A stretch of 64,000 nucleotides of DNA, from assembly GCA_963761015.1 (NCBI GenBank), contig CAVXFL010000022.1, positions 62,001 through 126,000 on the forward strand, in the 5' to 3' direction. Each line of letters begins with the position of its first letter. Position 1 is the first letter of the stretch. Position numbers and translations under genes: made by a program. This document shows positions 27,558 through 36,389 of this stretch, piece after piece. The notes under the pieces are model-generated. The model ran no database searches and was not told where the DNA came from. It saw nothing but the letters and a program-made list of their open reading frames with translations. Source of the DNA: CAVXFL01 sp963761015. Lineage in GTDB: Bacteria; Pseudomonadota; Alphaproteobacteria; Acetobacterales; Acetobacteraceae.

Positions 27558-28964
27558 TCAGGCGTAGCAATACGAATCCGAGGACGCGTCGCCCCCTTCG
27601 AGGCGGAGTTGGTGGCCGCGGAACGCGGGCTCGAACTCCAGGAAGAAATTCGGGTCGACCTTCATGCCGCCGTTCGGGTCGGCGTCCAGCTTCACCATCC
27701 AGCTCCGTACCCCGTCCGGATAGAACTGCTCGTCCCAGGCGCGATACAGCGAATTGGTGAAGTAGACGCGCTTGCCGTCGCGGCTGATCTCCACCATCTG
27801 GGGCCCGCCGTTCAGCGGCCCGGAGCCTTTCGGGTGCGGCGCCTGCCGCACGATGCCGCCGAGATGCACCGAACCAACGAGCTTCGGGCTGAACGGGTCG
27901 GACACATCGTATTGCCGCAACTCGCCGGTGCCCCAGCACGAGACGTAGAGGAACTTGTCGTCGAGCGAGAGGTCGATGTCCGTCACCAGGGGCGGCACCG
28001 CCTTGAAGCCCTGCAACAGCGGCGGCAGCTTGTCCGCGTCGGCCGGCTCGGCGGGGATCTCGATCACCTTGCGCACCGCCCAGGTGCCGCCGTTGCCGTT
28101 GCCCTCGCGGTGCCAGACCCAGATCGACGCCGACAAATCCTTCAGGCTGACGACGACACCCAGGAACCCGTAGGCCTTGGTCGGGTCGTGCGCCGGACGC
28201 AGCTCCAGCGCCATCTGGTATTCCGCGCCGAGGTCGATCGCCTGCTTGTGCCGCCTGCGCTTCAAATCCCAGACATGCAAATGGTGGCCGTATTTGCCGG
28301 CCAACAGCAACTCGGGGACGATGCCGTTCTCGATCATGTTCGGCGTGCCCCATTCGCTGGTCAGCAAGGTGTCGTAGCCGAGATGCCACCAGACGTCGTA
28401 GGCCAGGTATTGCGGGCCGCGGTCCACCTCCCAGCGCCCGAGCACGTCGAAGCTTTCGCAATCCATCATGAAGATGCCGCCCGGCCCGTCGCCGTTCGGG
28501 GCGCCGAGCGCGCTCACGTAAATTCCCTCGGGGCCGCAATGTACCGTGTGCGGGCGCGAATAGCCGGTGCGCTCGGCCAGTTCCTCCGGCTCGATGACCC
28601 GCACGATCTGCGGTTTCCGCGGGTCGGGCTTGGTGTCGATGATGTGCATGCGCGAGGAGCGCAGGCCGGGCACGATCAGGTACCGGCGCTCGACATGCGG
28701 ATGCGGCGCGTACGGGCAGAGCATGGAGCTGCACGCGTTCCAGCCGAAATGATGCAGCTCGTCGCCGATCTTCGGCATCGCGAGCTGGCCGACGAGCTTG
28801 CCGTAGCTGGCCGATTGCGGATCGACATCGACCACCCCGAGCGCGTCGGGGCGCTGTTGCGGCTCCACGTTCAGCATCGCCACGTAGGCGAGCGTTTCCG
28901 CCGGCGCCTGCGCGGCCAGCCGGGCGGACGGATAGAAACTCGGATCGGGTCGCCACGTCGCCAT
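27558..28964 (-). CDS. selenium-binding protein SBP56 / methanethiol oxidase family
   Basis: 468 residues, the normal size. Bacterial SBP56 homologues (MtoX) are copper-dependent methanethiol oxidases giving formaldehyde, hydrogen sulfide and hydrogen peroxide. Family blocks: ELHHFGWNACSSMLCP, IIDTKPDPRKPQIVRVIEPE, YSRPHTVHCGPEGIYVSALG, LLTSEWGTPNMIENG, YGHHLHVWDLKRRRHKQAID, and VTDIDLSLDDKFLYVSCWGT. The histidines expected to bind copper in this beta-propeller are present. No clear Sec or Tat signal is seen at MATWRPDPSFYPSARLAAQA, whereas characterised MtoX is periplasmic, so the exact reaction is uncertain. SCO1, a usual neighbour of mtoX, lies 18 kb away. Confidence 0.88.
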   Translation of the reverse strand: MATWRPDPSFYPSARLAAQAPAETLAYVAMLNVEPQQRPDALGVVDVDPQSASYGKLVGQLAMPKIGDELHHFGWNACSSMLCPYAPHPHVERRYLIVPGLRSSRMHIIDTKPDPRKPQIVRVIEPEELAERTGYSRPHTVHCGPEGIYVSALGAPNGDGPGGIFMMDCESFDVLGRWEVDRGPQYLAYDVWWHLGYDTLLTSEWGTPNMIENGIVPELLLAGKYGHHLHVWDLKRRRHKQAIDLGAEYQMALELRPAHDPTKAYGFLGVVVSLKDLSASIWVWHREGNGNGGTWAVRKVIEIPAEPADADKLPPLLQGFKAVPPLVTDIDLSLDDKFLYVSCWGTGELRQYDVSDPFSPKLVGSVHLGGIVRQAPHPKGSGPLNGGPQMVEISRDGKRVYFTNSLYRAWDEQFYPDGVRSWMVKLDADPNGGMKVDPNFFLEFEPAFRGHQLRLEGGDASSDSYCYA

Positions 28965-29168
28965 GATTGTCCCCTCCCTCGGTCCGCGCCGCGAGCCTAC
29001 GCCGGCCCCGCGCGATGGCGCAGTTGTTCCACCGCGGCCGCCACAGCGTCAAACGATACGCGCGTGAGAGCAGGCGAACCCCGCGCTCGGCCGTGGCGGG
29101 CCAATCGCGATCCCGGTTCGGGCTTGTTCAGCGCATCGCGATCTCCGCCCGCGGAAGGACGCGCGGGC

Positions 29169-30203
29169 TCAATCGGGCCAGACGATGGTGGGCAGCCGGG
29201 CCAGCGGGATGCTGCCGACCGATACGGTGCGGTCCTGCACCGAGACCGGGATTTCGACCACCGGCGCGCCGCCGCCCTCGGGCGCGTGCTCCATCAGTGC
29301 GAGCACCGCGTTGGCCGCGAAGGCGGTGCGGCGCGTGATGACCCCGTGCGCCACCAGCGAGCTCAGCGCGTCGGACGGATCGACGACGCGCGCGGTGCCG
29401 GTGGCGGTCGGCTGCAGGCTGCGATCGAGCGACAGCGTGCCGTTGCCCGAGAGGCTCAGCGATCCCCAGGTGAGCGTGACCCGCCGCGCCTGCAATTGCC
29501 CGCCCGAATCCCGCCAGGCGGCGACCCGCCGCGCCAAACCGTAGACCTGCGGCATACGCCCGCTCAGCGCCGCGTCACCCGAGAGCAGCGCGACATGCGG
29601 CCCCAGCGGCCAGCGCGCCGAGCGCGGCAGCACGATGTCCGCGGCGCGCAGCGCGACGGCGATCGGCACCGGCTTCCCCGTCTCGGCCGCCCATCGCACA
29701 TGGGCCTCGACGCGCCCGACCCTCAGTTGCCCACCATGCGCGGGCGGCATGTCGGCAACCAGATCGGCGCCCTGGATATCCACGTGCCGCGGCGGCTCCC
29801 CGAACCGCAGCGGCAGCAGCGCGCGCAATTGCTTGGCGGTGAAGGGCAGCTCCGGCATGGCCGACAAGCGCAGACGTTCGCGACCATGCGCCCGGATGAC
29901 GATGATGCGCGGATGCAGCAGGCTGACTTCGATCACCACGCGGTCAACGTGCCAGACGAGCCCGCCCGGAATGTCCTGCTCGCCGCCCGATACCGACAGA
30001 TCGGGGACGATCAGGATCGCGGCCAGCGGCGACGTCCCCTGCCGCGGACGCGCCGAACTCACCTGCCATCCGTTGGAGCGGCTCGCCTCCGTCCATTGGT
30101 GGAAGCCCTGGGCGAGTTCGTGCTCGGCATAAAGCCAAAGCCCCGCGTAGCCGGCGGCGAGCACGAGGATAGCGACAAGAAACGGTATCAGGACCCGGCG
30201 CAT
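29169..30203 (-). CDS. DUF2125 domain protein
   Basis: About 344 residues from ATG 30203, eight codons inside the longest open frame. The N-terminal membrane anchor MRRVLIPFLVAILVLAAGYAGLWLYAE is followed by the beta-rich DUF2125 region: HQWTEASRSNGWQVSSARPR, then LAAILIVPDLSVSGGEQD and GLVWHVDRVVIEVSLLHPRI. This family is alphaproteobacterial, faces the periplasm and has no proven function; the fold resembles lipid-transport or AsmA-like beta proteins. It stands alone between the SBP56 and plsC genes. Confidence 0.82.
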   Translation of the reverse strand: MRRVLIPFLVAILVLAAGYAGLWLYAEHELAQGFHQWTEASRSNGWQVSSARPRQGTSPLAAILIVPDLSVSGGEQDIPGGLVWHVDRVVIEVSLLHPRIIVIRAHGRERLRLSAMPELPFTAKQLRALLPLRFGEPPRHVDIQGADLVADMPPAHGGQLRVGRVEAHVRWAAETGKPVPIAVALRAADIVLPRSARWPLGPHVALLSGDAALSGRMPQVYGLARRVAAWRDSGGQLQARRVTLTWGSLSLSGNGTLSLDRSLQPTATGTARVVDPSDALSSLVAHGVITRRTAFAANAVLALMEHAPEGGGAPVVEIPVSVQDRTVSVGSIPLARLPTIVWPD

Positions 30204-30306
30204 ACAGGCAGGATATAGCGAAAGCAAACCGTCCTGCGAAGCCTGTCGGCGACTGCTGCGAACTGCAATGGTCTGCGGAAGCGCCGCACCGTATCGGTCG
30301 CCTGCT

Positions 30307-31059
30307 TCAGTCGCCTTGCGCGGCGGCGCCGGCCACGACCGGCTCGCGCGCGCCGGTCCCGAGCAGCGCCGGGCCGTCCCGGAACACGGCCTCCAGCCGG
30401 CGCATCAGTTCGGCGCGGCCGAGCCCGGCGGGGATGGGCGGCAGCAACCTGATATGGATCGCGCCGGGGTGCTTGCGGAAGGCGTGCTTGCCCCAATGCA
30501 AGCCGGAATCGGTCACCGCGGGAATGACCGGCAGCCCGGATTGCGCCGCCATCGCCGCTATGCCCGGCTGCAACGGGCGCCGCTCGCCGAACCTCCCGCG
30601 CGTACCCTCCGGAAAGATGACGATCTGCCGGTTGTCCGCCACCGACCTCGCCGTATCGCGCATCAGCGCGCGCAACGCGGCCGGACCGGCGCGGCGGTCG
30701 ATCGCGATCATGCCGCCCAGCCGCGTGAGCGGCCCGAACAGCGGGATGCGTTGCAGTTCCTTCTTCAGCACGTACGCCGGCCGCGGCAGCAGGATCATCC
30801 AGATCAAGGTGTCGTAGGCGGACTGATGCTGCGAGGCGATCAGCGCCGGTCCGGCTTGCGGCAAATGCGCCTCGCCGCTCAGCACGAGCGAGATGCCGCA
30901 GATCCGGCGCAGCCCGGCCATCACCAGCCGCACCCAGAACTGCGCGTATTCCAGCGTGCGTCCGGGGGCGAACAGCCGGACCAACAACCCGCCGGTCGCC
31001 AGCACGAAGGTCAGGCCGAAGAAATACAGATTGAACAGGGCCGAGCGCAGCAAAACCAT
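30307..31059 (-). CDS. plsC: 1-acyl-sn-glycerol-3-phosphate acyltransferase
   Basis: Transfers the second acyl chain to lysophosphatidic acid in phospholipid synthesis, at the inner membrane. 250 residues; a hydrophobic N terminus (ALFNLYFFGLTFVLATGGLL) anchors it. The acyltransferase motifs are present: IASQHQSAYDTLIW (Hx4D), LLFG-type substrate region PLFGPLTRLGGMIAIDRRAG, IVIFPEGTRGR, and VIPAVTDSG. It follows ftsX directly (stop 31061, start 31059), so it is part of the ftsE-ftsX-plsC transcript, an order seen in other Acetobacteraceae. Confidence 0.92.
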   Translation of the reverse strand: MVLLRSALFNLYFFGLTFVLATGGLLVRLFAPGRTLEYAQFWVRLVMAGLRRICGISLVLSGEAHLPQAGPALIASQHQSAYDTLIWMILLPRPAYVLKKELQRIPLFGPLTRLGGMIAIDRRAGPAALRALMRDTARSVADNRQIVIFPEGTRGRFGERRPLQPGIAAMAAQSGLPVIPAVTDSGLHWGKHAFRKHPGAIHIRLLPPIPAGLGRAELMRRLEAVFRDGPALLGTGAREPVVAGAAAQGD

Positions 31060-31060
31060 C

Positions 31061-32035
31061 TCAAGGCAGCCGGCGCAGCCAGCGCCGCACCGTGACCTGC
31101 GCCATCACCCAGCCGATCAGGCTGGCCGCCGCCGGCAGCGCGAGCAGCACCAGCCACAGCGAAGACGGCAAGGCGGTCAGCCAGCTCAGGACGAGATTTT
31201 CCGCGGCAACCGCATCGCCGCCGGCATCGAAATTCGCGAACGGCGCGGCCAGCGCCGCCAACCCCATCAGCAGCGGCAGCGCGGCGATCGCGCCCGCGCT
31301 CGCCCCGATCGCGGTCAGCCTGGTCGCGCGCCCGGCGAAACGGGCGGCGATATAGCCGTCGCTGGCGCCGAGATGGTGCGCGATTTCGATGGCCTCGCGC
31401 CGCGCCATCAACCCCGCCCGCGTCGCCACGCCAACGACCAGCGCGGCGACCAGGGCGACGACCAGCAAGGCGAGGCCGGCGCAGGCCTCGAGGCTGCGCG
31501 CCAGCATCTGCACCCGGCGGGACCAGACGTCGTGCCGCTCCACCAGGGTGCCCGGCGCGACGGCGTTCAGCCGGACCGCCAGCGCGTTCATGTTCGGCCC
31601 GCCGCCCTGCAGATGCACGGCAATGACGGCCGGCAGCGGCAGTGACAGGGATTCGGCGCTCGCACCGAGCCACGGGCGCAGCAAATCCGACAGCTCGGCA
31701 TCGCTCAGCGGCCGAACCGAGGCAAAGCCCTGGGTCTCGCCGAGGATTGCCAGGACCGCATCGCGGCGAGTCCCGCTGTGCGCGGATTGCGCCGGATCGC
31801 CGGGCCGGGGCACCTGCACCGTCACCGAGGCGACGGCGCCTTCCTGCCAGTGGCGGGCGACCGCGGCGGCGGCCACGAAGCCGGTGCTGGCCAAGGCGGC
31901 CAGGAAGGTCATCGCCGCCACCAGCGCCGGCAACAGCCGATCGGCCATCGCGCGCCGCACGCCGAGATCGTCGAACCGCGCCGGACGCAGCAGGGCGGCC
32001 CGGCGCGCCCGACTGCTCGCCCGTCGATCAGCCAT
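31061..32035 (-). CDS. ftsX: cell division protein FtsX
   Basis: Membrane partner of FtsE; the complex controls peptidoglycan hydrolases at the septum. ATG 32035 (324 residues) is chosen over the in-frame 32134 because it gives the usual basic N terminus MADRRASSRARRAALLRPAR and overlaps the ftsE stop by a few bases. Four membrane segments: LLPALVAAMTFLAALASTGF, then LALLVVALVAALVVGVATRA, SAGAIAALPLLMGLAALAAP and SLWLVLLALPAAASLIGWVM. The periplasmic domain lies between the first two. The cytoplasmic EIAHHLGASDGYIAARFAGR is the coupling helix region. Confidence 0.88.
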   Translation of the reverse strand: MADRRASSRARRAALLRPARFDDLGVRRAMADRLLPALVAAMTFLAALASTGFVAAAAVARHWQEGAVASVTVQVPRPGDPAQSAHSGTRRDAVLAILGETQGFASVRPLSDAELSDLLRPWLGASAESLSLPLPAVIAVHLQGGGPNMNALAVRLNAVAPGTLVERHDVWSRRVQMLARSLEACAGLALLVVALVAALVVGVATRAGLMARREAIEIAHHLGASDGYIAARFAGRATRLTAIGASAGAIAALPLLMGLAALAAPFANFDAGGDAVAAENLVLSWLTALPSSLWLVLLALPAAASLIGWVMAQVTVRRWLRRLP

Positions 32036-32729
32036 GCGCGCCTCGCTGCGCCGCGTTCCGCCACGCCTCGTCGGCGACCAGCCGCCCGCGCACCAGCCGC
32101 AGCACGGGGGCGGGATGACGCGACACCAGCGCATCGTTGTGGGTCGCGACCACGACCGTGGTGCCCAGACGGTTCAACTCGTCCAGCAACCGCGTCAGCC
32201 GCCTCGCCTGCGCGTCATCGAGGTTTCCCGTCGGCTCGTCCGCGAGCAGCAGTTTCGGACGATTGATGACCGCGCGCGCGATCGCCACCCGCTGCTGCTC
32301 GCCGCCCGACAACTCGGCCGGAAACGCCGTCAATTTGTCCGCGAGCCCCACCCAGCGCAGCATTTCCTCGACATCAGCGCGGATCGGCCCCTCCGGGCGG
32401 CCGGCGATGCGCAGCGGCAAGGCCACGTTGTCGAACGCCGACAGGTGATGCAGCAGCCGGAAATCGTGAAACACCATGCCGATGCGCCGCCGCATCCGCT
32501 GCAAGGTCCGCCGGTCCGCCTTCGTCACCTCGACCCCGAGCAGCGACAGGTGGCCGCTGCTCGGGCGAAGCGACAGGTTGAGCAGGCGCAAGAGGCTGGT
32601 CTTGCCTGCCCCGGAGTGGCCGAGCAGCCAACGGAAGCTGCCTTCGGGCACGCTGAAGCTGAGCGACCGCAGCACCTCCGGGCCATCGCCGCGCCCATAG
32701 CGCAGACTCATGCGTTCGCAGCGAATCAT
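32028..32729 (-). CDS. ftsE: cell division ATP-binding protein FtsE
   Basis: ABC ATPase of FtsEX, 233 residues. Walker A GHSGAGKTSLLRLLNL, Q-loop VFHDFRLLHHLSAFDN, signature ELSGGEQQRVAIARAVINRP, Walker B KLLLADEPTGNLD and H-loop VVVATHNDALV are all intact. The RRRIGMVFHDFRLL stretch is typical of FtsE rather than LolD. It is first gene of ftsE-ftsX-plsC and divergent from the zinc-ribbon protein, a conserved alphaproteobacterial arrangement. Confidence 0.93.
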   Translation of the reverse strand: MIRCERMSLRYGRGDGPEVLRSLSFSVPEGSFRWLLGHSGAGKTSLLRLLNLSLRPSSGHLSLLGVEVTKADRRTLQRMRRRIGMVFHDFRLLHHLSAFDNVALPLRIAGRPEGPIRADVEEMLRWVGLADKLTAFPAELSGGEQQRVAIARAVINRPKLLLADEPTGNLDDAQARRLTRLLDELNRLGTTVVVATHNDALVSRHPAPVLRLVRGRLVADEAWRNAAQRGAHG

Positions 32730-32759
32730 CGCGGCCCGCCGAGGTTCGGCGCGCGCAAT

Positions 32760-32790
32760 GGACCCCCGGCTTCGCGGGGGCGACGATGAA
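32760..32790. repeat. small palindromic repeat near the ftsE start
   Basis: ACCCCCGGCTTCGCGGGGGC contains CCCCCG/CGGGGG arms around a CTTCG-type loop. It lies about 30 bases outside the ftsE start in the divergent intergenic region and resembles mobile intergenic repeats. Confidence 0.4.
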
Positions 32791-32985
32791 GTTCAGCCGT
32801 ACCGCTCAGGGGTATCATCCCTTTGCCGATCGCTCGGGGCCGCGACGGCGCGATCTTGCCACGTGATCGCAATTCTGAACATCGATTCGCGCTCTCGAGC
32901 GGTGCCCGAGCGGCTTCCGGCCCAGCGAAATCATTGCCAGCGGCGGGTTTCGGGGGCAGAGCTTGGGGGGATTTGGAAGGTTTAC

Positions 32986-33720
32986 ATGCGAATTGCCTGC
33001 CCCGTCTGCTCCGCGACGTATGACGTGCCGGACCAGATGCTGGAATCCGGCCGCAAGGTCCGCTGCGGACAATGCGGCCATGAATGGACGGCGACCGCGG
33101 TGTCCGCCCCGGCGCCGGCCGCCGCACCTCGGGGAGGCTCCACCGGGACGCGCGCCGCCGTCCCGCCCGCACCCGCGTCGGCGCCGGCCCCGGAAACGGC
33201 GGTTGCCGTCGCGCCCAGGCCAGCGCCGCCCCCGCCAGTTGCCGCGCCGCCGCCGCCAACGCCCGCACCGCCCGCGATGGCCGATCCGCCGCCCCGCGGC
33301 GGCAGGCCCGCGACCGCGGACGATCACGCGTCCGCTTCCCGCCACCCGTTGCTGGCGGTCGTCGGCGTGGATGCACAGCCCCGTGCCAACGCGCCGCCGG
33401 CCGCGACGGCTCCGGGTGTCGCCACCCAGGAACCGCCGCCGCCGAGCGTCTGGGACCGGCTGACCGATCAACCCCGCGAACCGAAGCCGCTGCGGAGAAC
33501 GGCGTCGCTCGAAGCGCGCCGCGAACAAATGGCGGCGGATTACGATCAGCCGGTCGAGCCCAAACGCGCCGGCGCCGTCGTCTGGCTGGGCTGGATCGTC
33601 AGTCTCGTGATCTGGGGCCTGGTGGTCTGGGCGGCCTATGCCTATCGCTTCCAGCTCATGGACGCCTGGCCCCCAATTCGGCGGCTCTACGCGGCGTTCG
33701 GTCTCGGCCCCGGATCCTGA
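32986..33720 (+). CDS. zinc-ribbon (MJ0042) membrane protein
   Basis: 244 residues from ATG 32986. The N-terminal zinc ribbon MRIACPVCSATYDVPDQMLE with KVRCGQCGHEW has two CxxC pairs. A Pro/Ala-rich linker of about 130 residues follows, then a basic stretch LEARREQMAADYD and one membrane segment, AVVWLGWIVSLVIWGLVVWA, near the C terminus. It is probably a tail-anchored cytoplasmic protein. The gene is divergent from ftsE, a position conserved in alphaproteobacteria, hinting at a link to envelope or division, although no function is established. Confidence 0.85.
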   Translation: MRIACPVCSATYDVPDQMLESGRKVRCGQCGHEWTATAVSAPAPAAAPRGGSTGTRAAVPPAPASAPAPETAVAVAPRPAPPPPVAAPPPPTPAPPAMADPPPRGGRPATADDHASASRHPLLAVVGVDAQPRANAPPAATAPGVATQEPPPPSVWDRLTDQPREPKPLRRTASLEARREQMAADYDQPVEPKRAGAVVWLGWIVSLVIWGLVVWAAYAYRFQLMDAWPPIRRLYAAFGLGPGS

Positions 33721-33734
33721 GCCGCGAGATCGGA

Positions 33735-36389
33735 TCAGAACTGCTTCAATAGCCGCTCGATGTAGTCCAGCTCTTCCCTGGGCCGCTCGCGATCGGCCGA
33801 GCGGCGGCGCAGTTCTTCCTCGATGGCGCGCGTGCGCACCCGCTCCATCCGCTCGGGCAAGGTCACGTCGCCGCTCTCGTCGGCGCCGGATGTGCCCTGC
33901 TGGAGCAGCCGCCCGAACGGATCGCGCCGCGCGCTGGTCTGGCCCTCGCCCTCTTCGCCGGGCATGGGCTGGCCCTGGCCCTGGTTACTCATCGTGCCGG
34001 TATCGCTCAGCCCGGCGGACTCGCCTTGCTGGCCCTGCTCGCCCTTGTCCTTGCCGTTCTGGTTGCCGAACATCTTCGCCATCTGCTGGCGCATTTGGCG
34101 GCCGCTCTTCTGCAACGATGCGATGGCGCGCTGCTGCGCGGCGCCGGCCTGCGGGTCGTTGCCCTTCTGCAAGGCCTGCGCCGATTCCTGCATCGCCCGA
34201 TCGGCGTCGCCGAGAGCGGGCGGGAGCTTTCCGGTCATGTCGCCGAACTGCTGCATCAGCTCGCCGAGTGCCCGGCGCAGGGCTTGCTGCACCCGCCGAT
34301 CGGTTTGCCGTTGCGCCTTCGCCTGTCGCTGCTCGCCCGCTTGCTGCTGCGCCGACTGTTGCTCGTCCTGGCGCTCCGACTGCCTGCCCATTCGCGATCG
34401 CGGCGCGAAACCCGGCAGTTGCGGCATGCCCGGCAGCGACGCCTCCGGCGGCTGGTCCGCGTTCTCGCGCGCCTGCGAATGATCGAGCAGCCCGCCTTCC
34501 CGCTGCACCATGTCCTGCAGCGCGTTCATGCTCTGCCGCCCGCGCCGGCGCTCGGCCGCCTTCTGGCCGTTGCCGCGGTTTTGCCGCGCGTTGCGCAGCG
34601 CCTTGAGCATGCGCTCCAGCTCGGCCTCCGCCTGGCGCGCCTCGTCCATGCGGCCCTCGCGCGCGGCTTCGCGCATCTGTTGCGCGAGCTTTTCGACTTG
34701 GCGCGCGTCGATCCGCTCGGCGTTCGCGTCGTTCGCCATCTGCGAGCGGTCTTGCCGCATCTGCTCGGCCAGCGCCTGCAGATGTTCGCGCAAGGCCTGC
34801 TGCAGCTTCTGCATCAGCTTGTCGAGCTGCTCGGGATCGACGTGCTCGCCCTTCGCCTGCCGGTCGAGCGCCTCCCGCAGCGCCTGACGCGCCTGCTCCA
34901 GCGCTCGCGCGGTGCGCTGGACGGCCGTTTCCTCCATGTGCAGCGCCAGTTCCCACATGCGCCGCTGCGCCCGGGGTACGGCATCCGGCGCACGGTCGTC
35001 GCGCAGCAGCGCAACGATGGCGCGAAGATTCAGGTAGGCCCCGAGATCGGCGCCGAACAGCTTCGGCATCGCCGACAGCGCGTCCAGCTTGAGGGTGGCC
35101 GCCATGCGGTCCTGCGGATGCAGGCTGAGTTGCTTGCGGACAGCGATGACGACGCGGGCCACCGGGTTGTGAAACGCCCGTTCCGGCAGGGTGAAGACGG
35201 CTTCCCCGCTGCTCCCCTTCTGCCCCGGCGCGTCGTGGGCAACCAGCCGCGCGACCACGGCCAGCCCGGCCCACGGATGCGCGGTCAGATCCTCGAGCGA
35301 GAGCCCGTGCGCGTGCTTCGGCATGCCGCCCGGCAAGGGAACCGAGACCACGAGCGGGGCTGCGTCCGGCCGCTCGCGCAGCCGCAGTTCCGCTTGCACC
35401 GAGGCGAGGCCGTAATCGTCGCTCGCTTGCCAGGGTAGCCGAACCGCGAGCCGCCGCCCATTGCCGGGCGGCTCGGCCCAGCTCACCCGCGGCGCCTGAT
35501 CGGTCACCACCGTCAGGTCCCAGGCCGCGAGTTCCTGCCCGCCGCGGCGAACGGCGAGCCGGCCGCCGGAGGCCAGGTCGCGATCCGCCTGGAAACTGGA
35601 CTTGTCGAGCGCGCGAAACGTGTCCGGGTGCCCGTTCAGCAGCAGGCTCGGCGCGCGGCCGCTGCCGCCGGTCAGGCTGACCGTGAGATGCGAGCCGGCC
35701 GGAACGATGATGCCTTGCCGGGTGCCGGGCTTGAGAAACAGCGGTGCCACCCCGGTATACACGGGTGGCGTGATCCACGCCTGCAACAGCGGCGCCGGCG
35801 GCGCCGGGCGTGGCGGAAAGCCGGGCGAGAAGGCCCGCGCCATCCGATCCGGCGCCTCGCCGCCGGCGATGGCGCCCGCCGCGATCAGCGCCACCAACAG
35901 ACCTCCGCGGAGCGCGCGGCGATCCCGGGCGGCCAGGCCGGGGCGTGGCAGCCCGGCCCGCAGCCGCCGGACCTGCGCGGCGGCGCGGGCCACGTGGGCG
36001 CGCCACAGCGCCTCGCCACCGGGGAACGCCGGGCGGTCGCTCAGGGCCGCCAGCGGGCGGTGCGCGAGCCCCGCCTCGCGTTCCAGCCGCCGGTCGGCCG
36101 CCGCGCCGTCGGGCATACGCGATTGCGCGATGCCGCGAACCAGCAGCGCCAGGACCGCGCCGCCGAACCCGACCAGCAGCAACGCGTGCGGCCACGGCGG
36201 CAGCGATTGCGGCACGTTTAGCAGCGCGAGGCAGAGGAACAGGCCGGCGACGCCGAGCGGCGGCCACAGCGCCGGCCAGAGGATTTCGAACAGCAGCACC
36301 AGCCGCGCCTGCCGGCGCCGCCGGTTGATCCGCCGCAACAGCGAGGCGTGCCGATCTGGGTCCGGGTCGTGCTGCATTCCGGCGCTCAT
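33735..36389 (-). CDS. TIGR02302/DUF4175 family membrane protein
   Basis: 884 residues from ATG 36389, which overlaps the lysA stop as ATGA. Two N-terminal membrane segments (LFEILWPALWPPLGVAGLFL; LLLVGFGGAVLALLVRGIA) and a third (RALRGGLLVALIAAGAIAGG) precede a large periplasmic region. This has beta-rich parts and then long Gln/Arg/Met-rich helices (MQKLQQALREHLQALAEQMR; QQKLRQ-like repeats) and a disordered tail with GNGQKAAERRRG and NQGQGQPMPGEEGEG. The overall plan and length match the TIGR02302 family of alphaproteobacteria, function unknown. Translational coupling to lysA is conserved in this group. Confidence 0.85.
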   Translation of the reverse strand: MSAGMQHDPDPDRHASLLRRINRRRRQARLVLLFEILWPALWPPLGVAGLFLCLALLNVPQSLPPWPHALLLVGFGGAVLALLVRGIAQSRMPDGAAADRRLEREAGLAHRPLAALSDRPAFPGGEALWRAHVARAAAQVRRLRAGLPRPGLAARDRRALRGGLLVALIAAGAIAGGEAPDRMARAFSPGFPPRPAPPAPLLQAWITPPVYTGVAPLFLKPGTRQGIIVPAGSHLTVSLTGGSGRAPSLLLNGHPDTFRALDKSSFQADRDLASGGRLAVRRGGQELAAWDLTVVTDQAPRVSWAEPPGNGRRLAVRLPWQASDDYGLASVQAELRLRERPDAAPLVVSVPLPGGMPKHAHGLSLEDLTAHPWAGLAVVARLVAHDAPGQKGSSGEAVFTLPERAFHNPVARVVIAVRKQLSLHPQDRMAATLKLDALSAMPKLFGADLGAYLNLRAIVALLRDDRAPDAVPRAQRRMWELALHMEETAVQRTARALEQARQALREALDRQAKGEHVDPEQLDKLMQKLQQALREHLQALAEQMRQDRSQMANDANAERIDARQVEKLAQQMREAAREGRMDEARQAEAELERMLKALRNARQNRGNGQKAAERRRGRQSMNALQDMVQREGGLLDHSQARENADQPPEASLPGMPQLPGFAPRSRMGRQSERQDEQQSAQQQAGEQRQAKAQRQTDRRVQQALRRALGELMQQFGDMTGKLPPALGDADRAMQESAQALQKGNDPQAGAAQQRAIASLQKSGRQMRQQMAKMFGNQNGKDKGEQGQQGESAGLSDTGTMSNQGQGQPMPGEEGEGQTSARRDPFGRLLQQGTSGADESGDVTLPERMERVRTRAIEEELRRRSADRERPREELDYIERLLKQF

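Noticed and set aside
9087..30203. SCO1, PCuAC and SBP56 as one methanethiol-oxidase operon
   Set aside because: mtoX operons do contain SCO1, but here the genes are 18 kb apart with the RND operon and others between.
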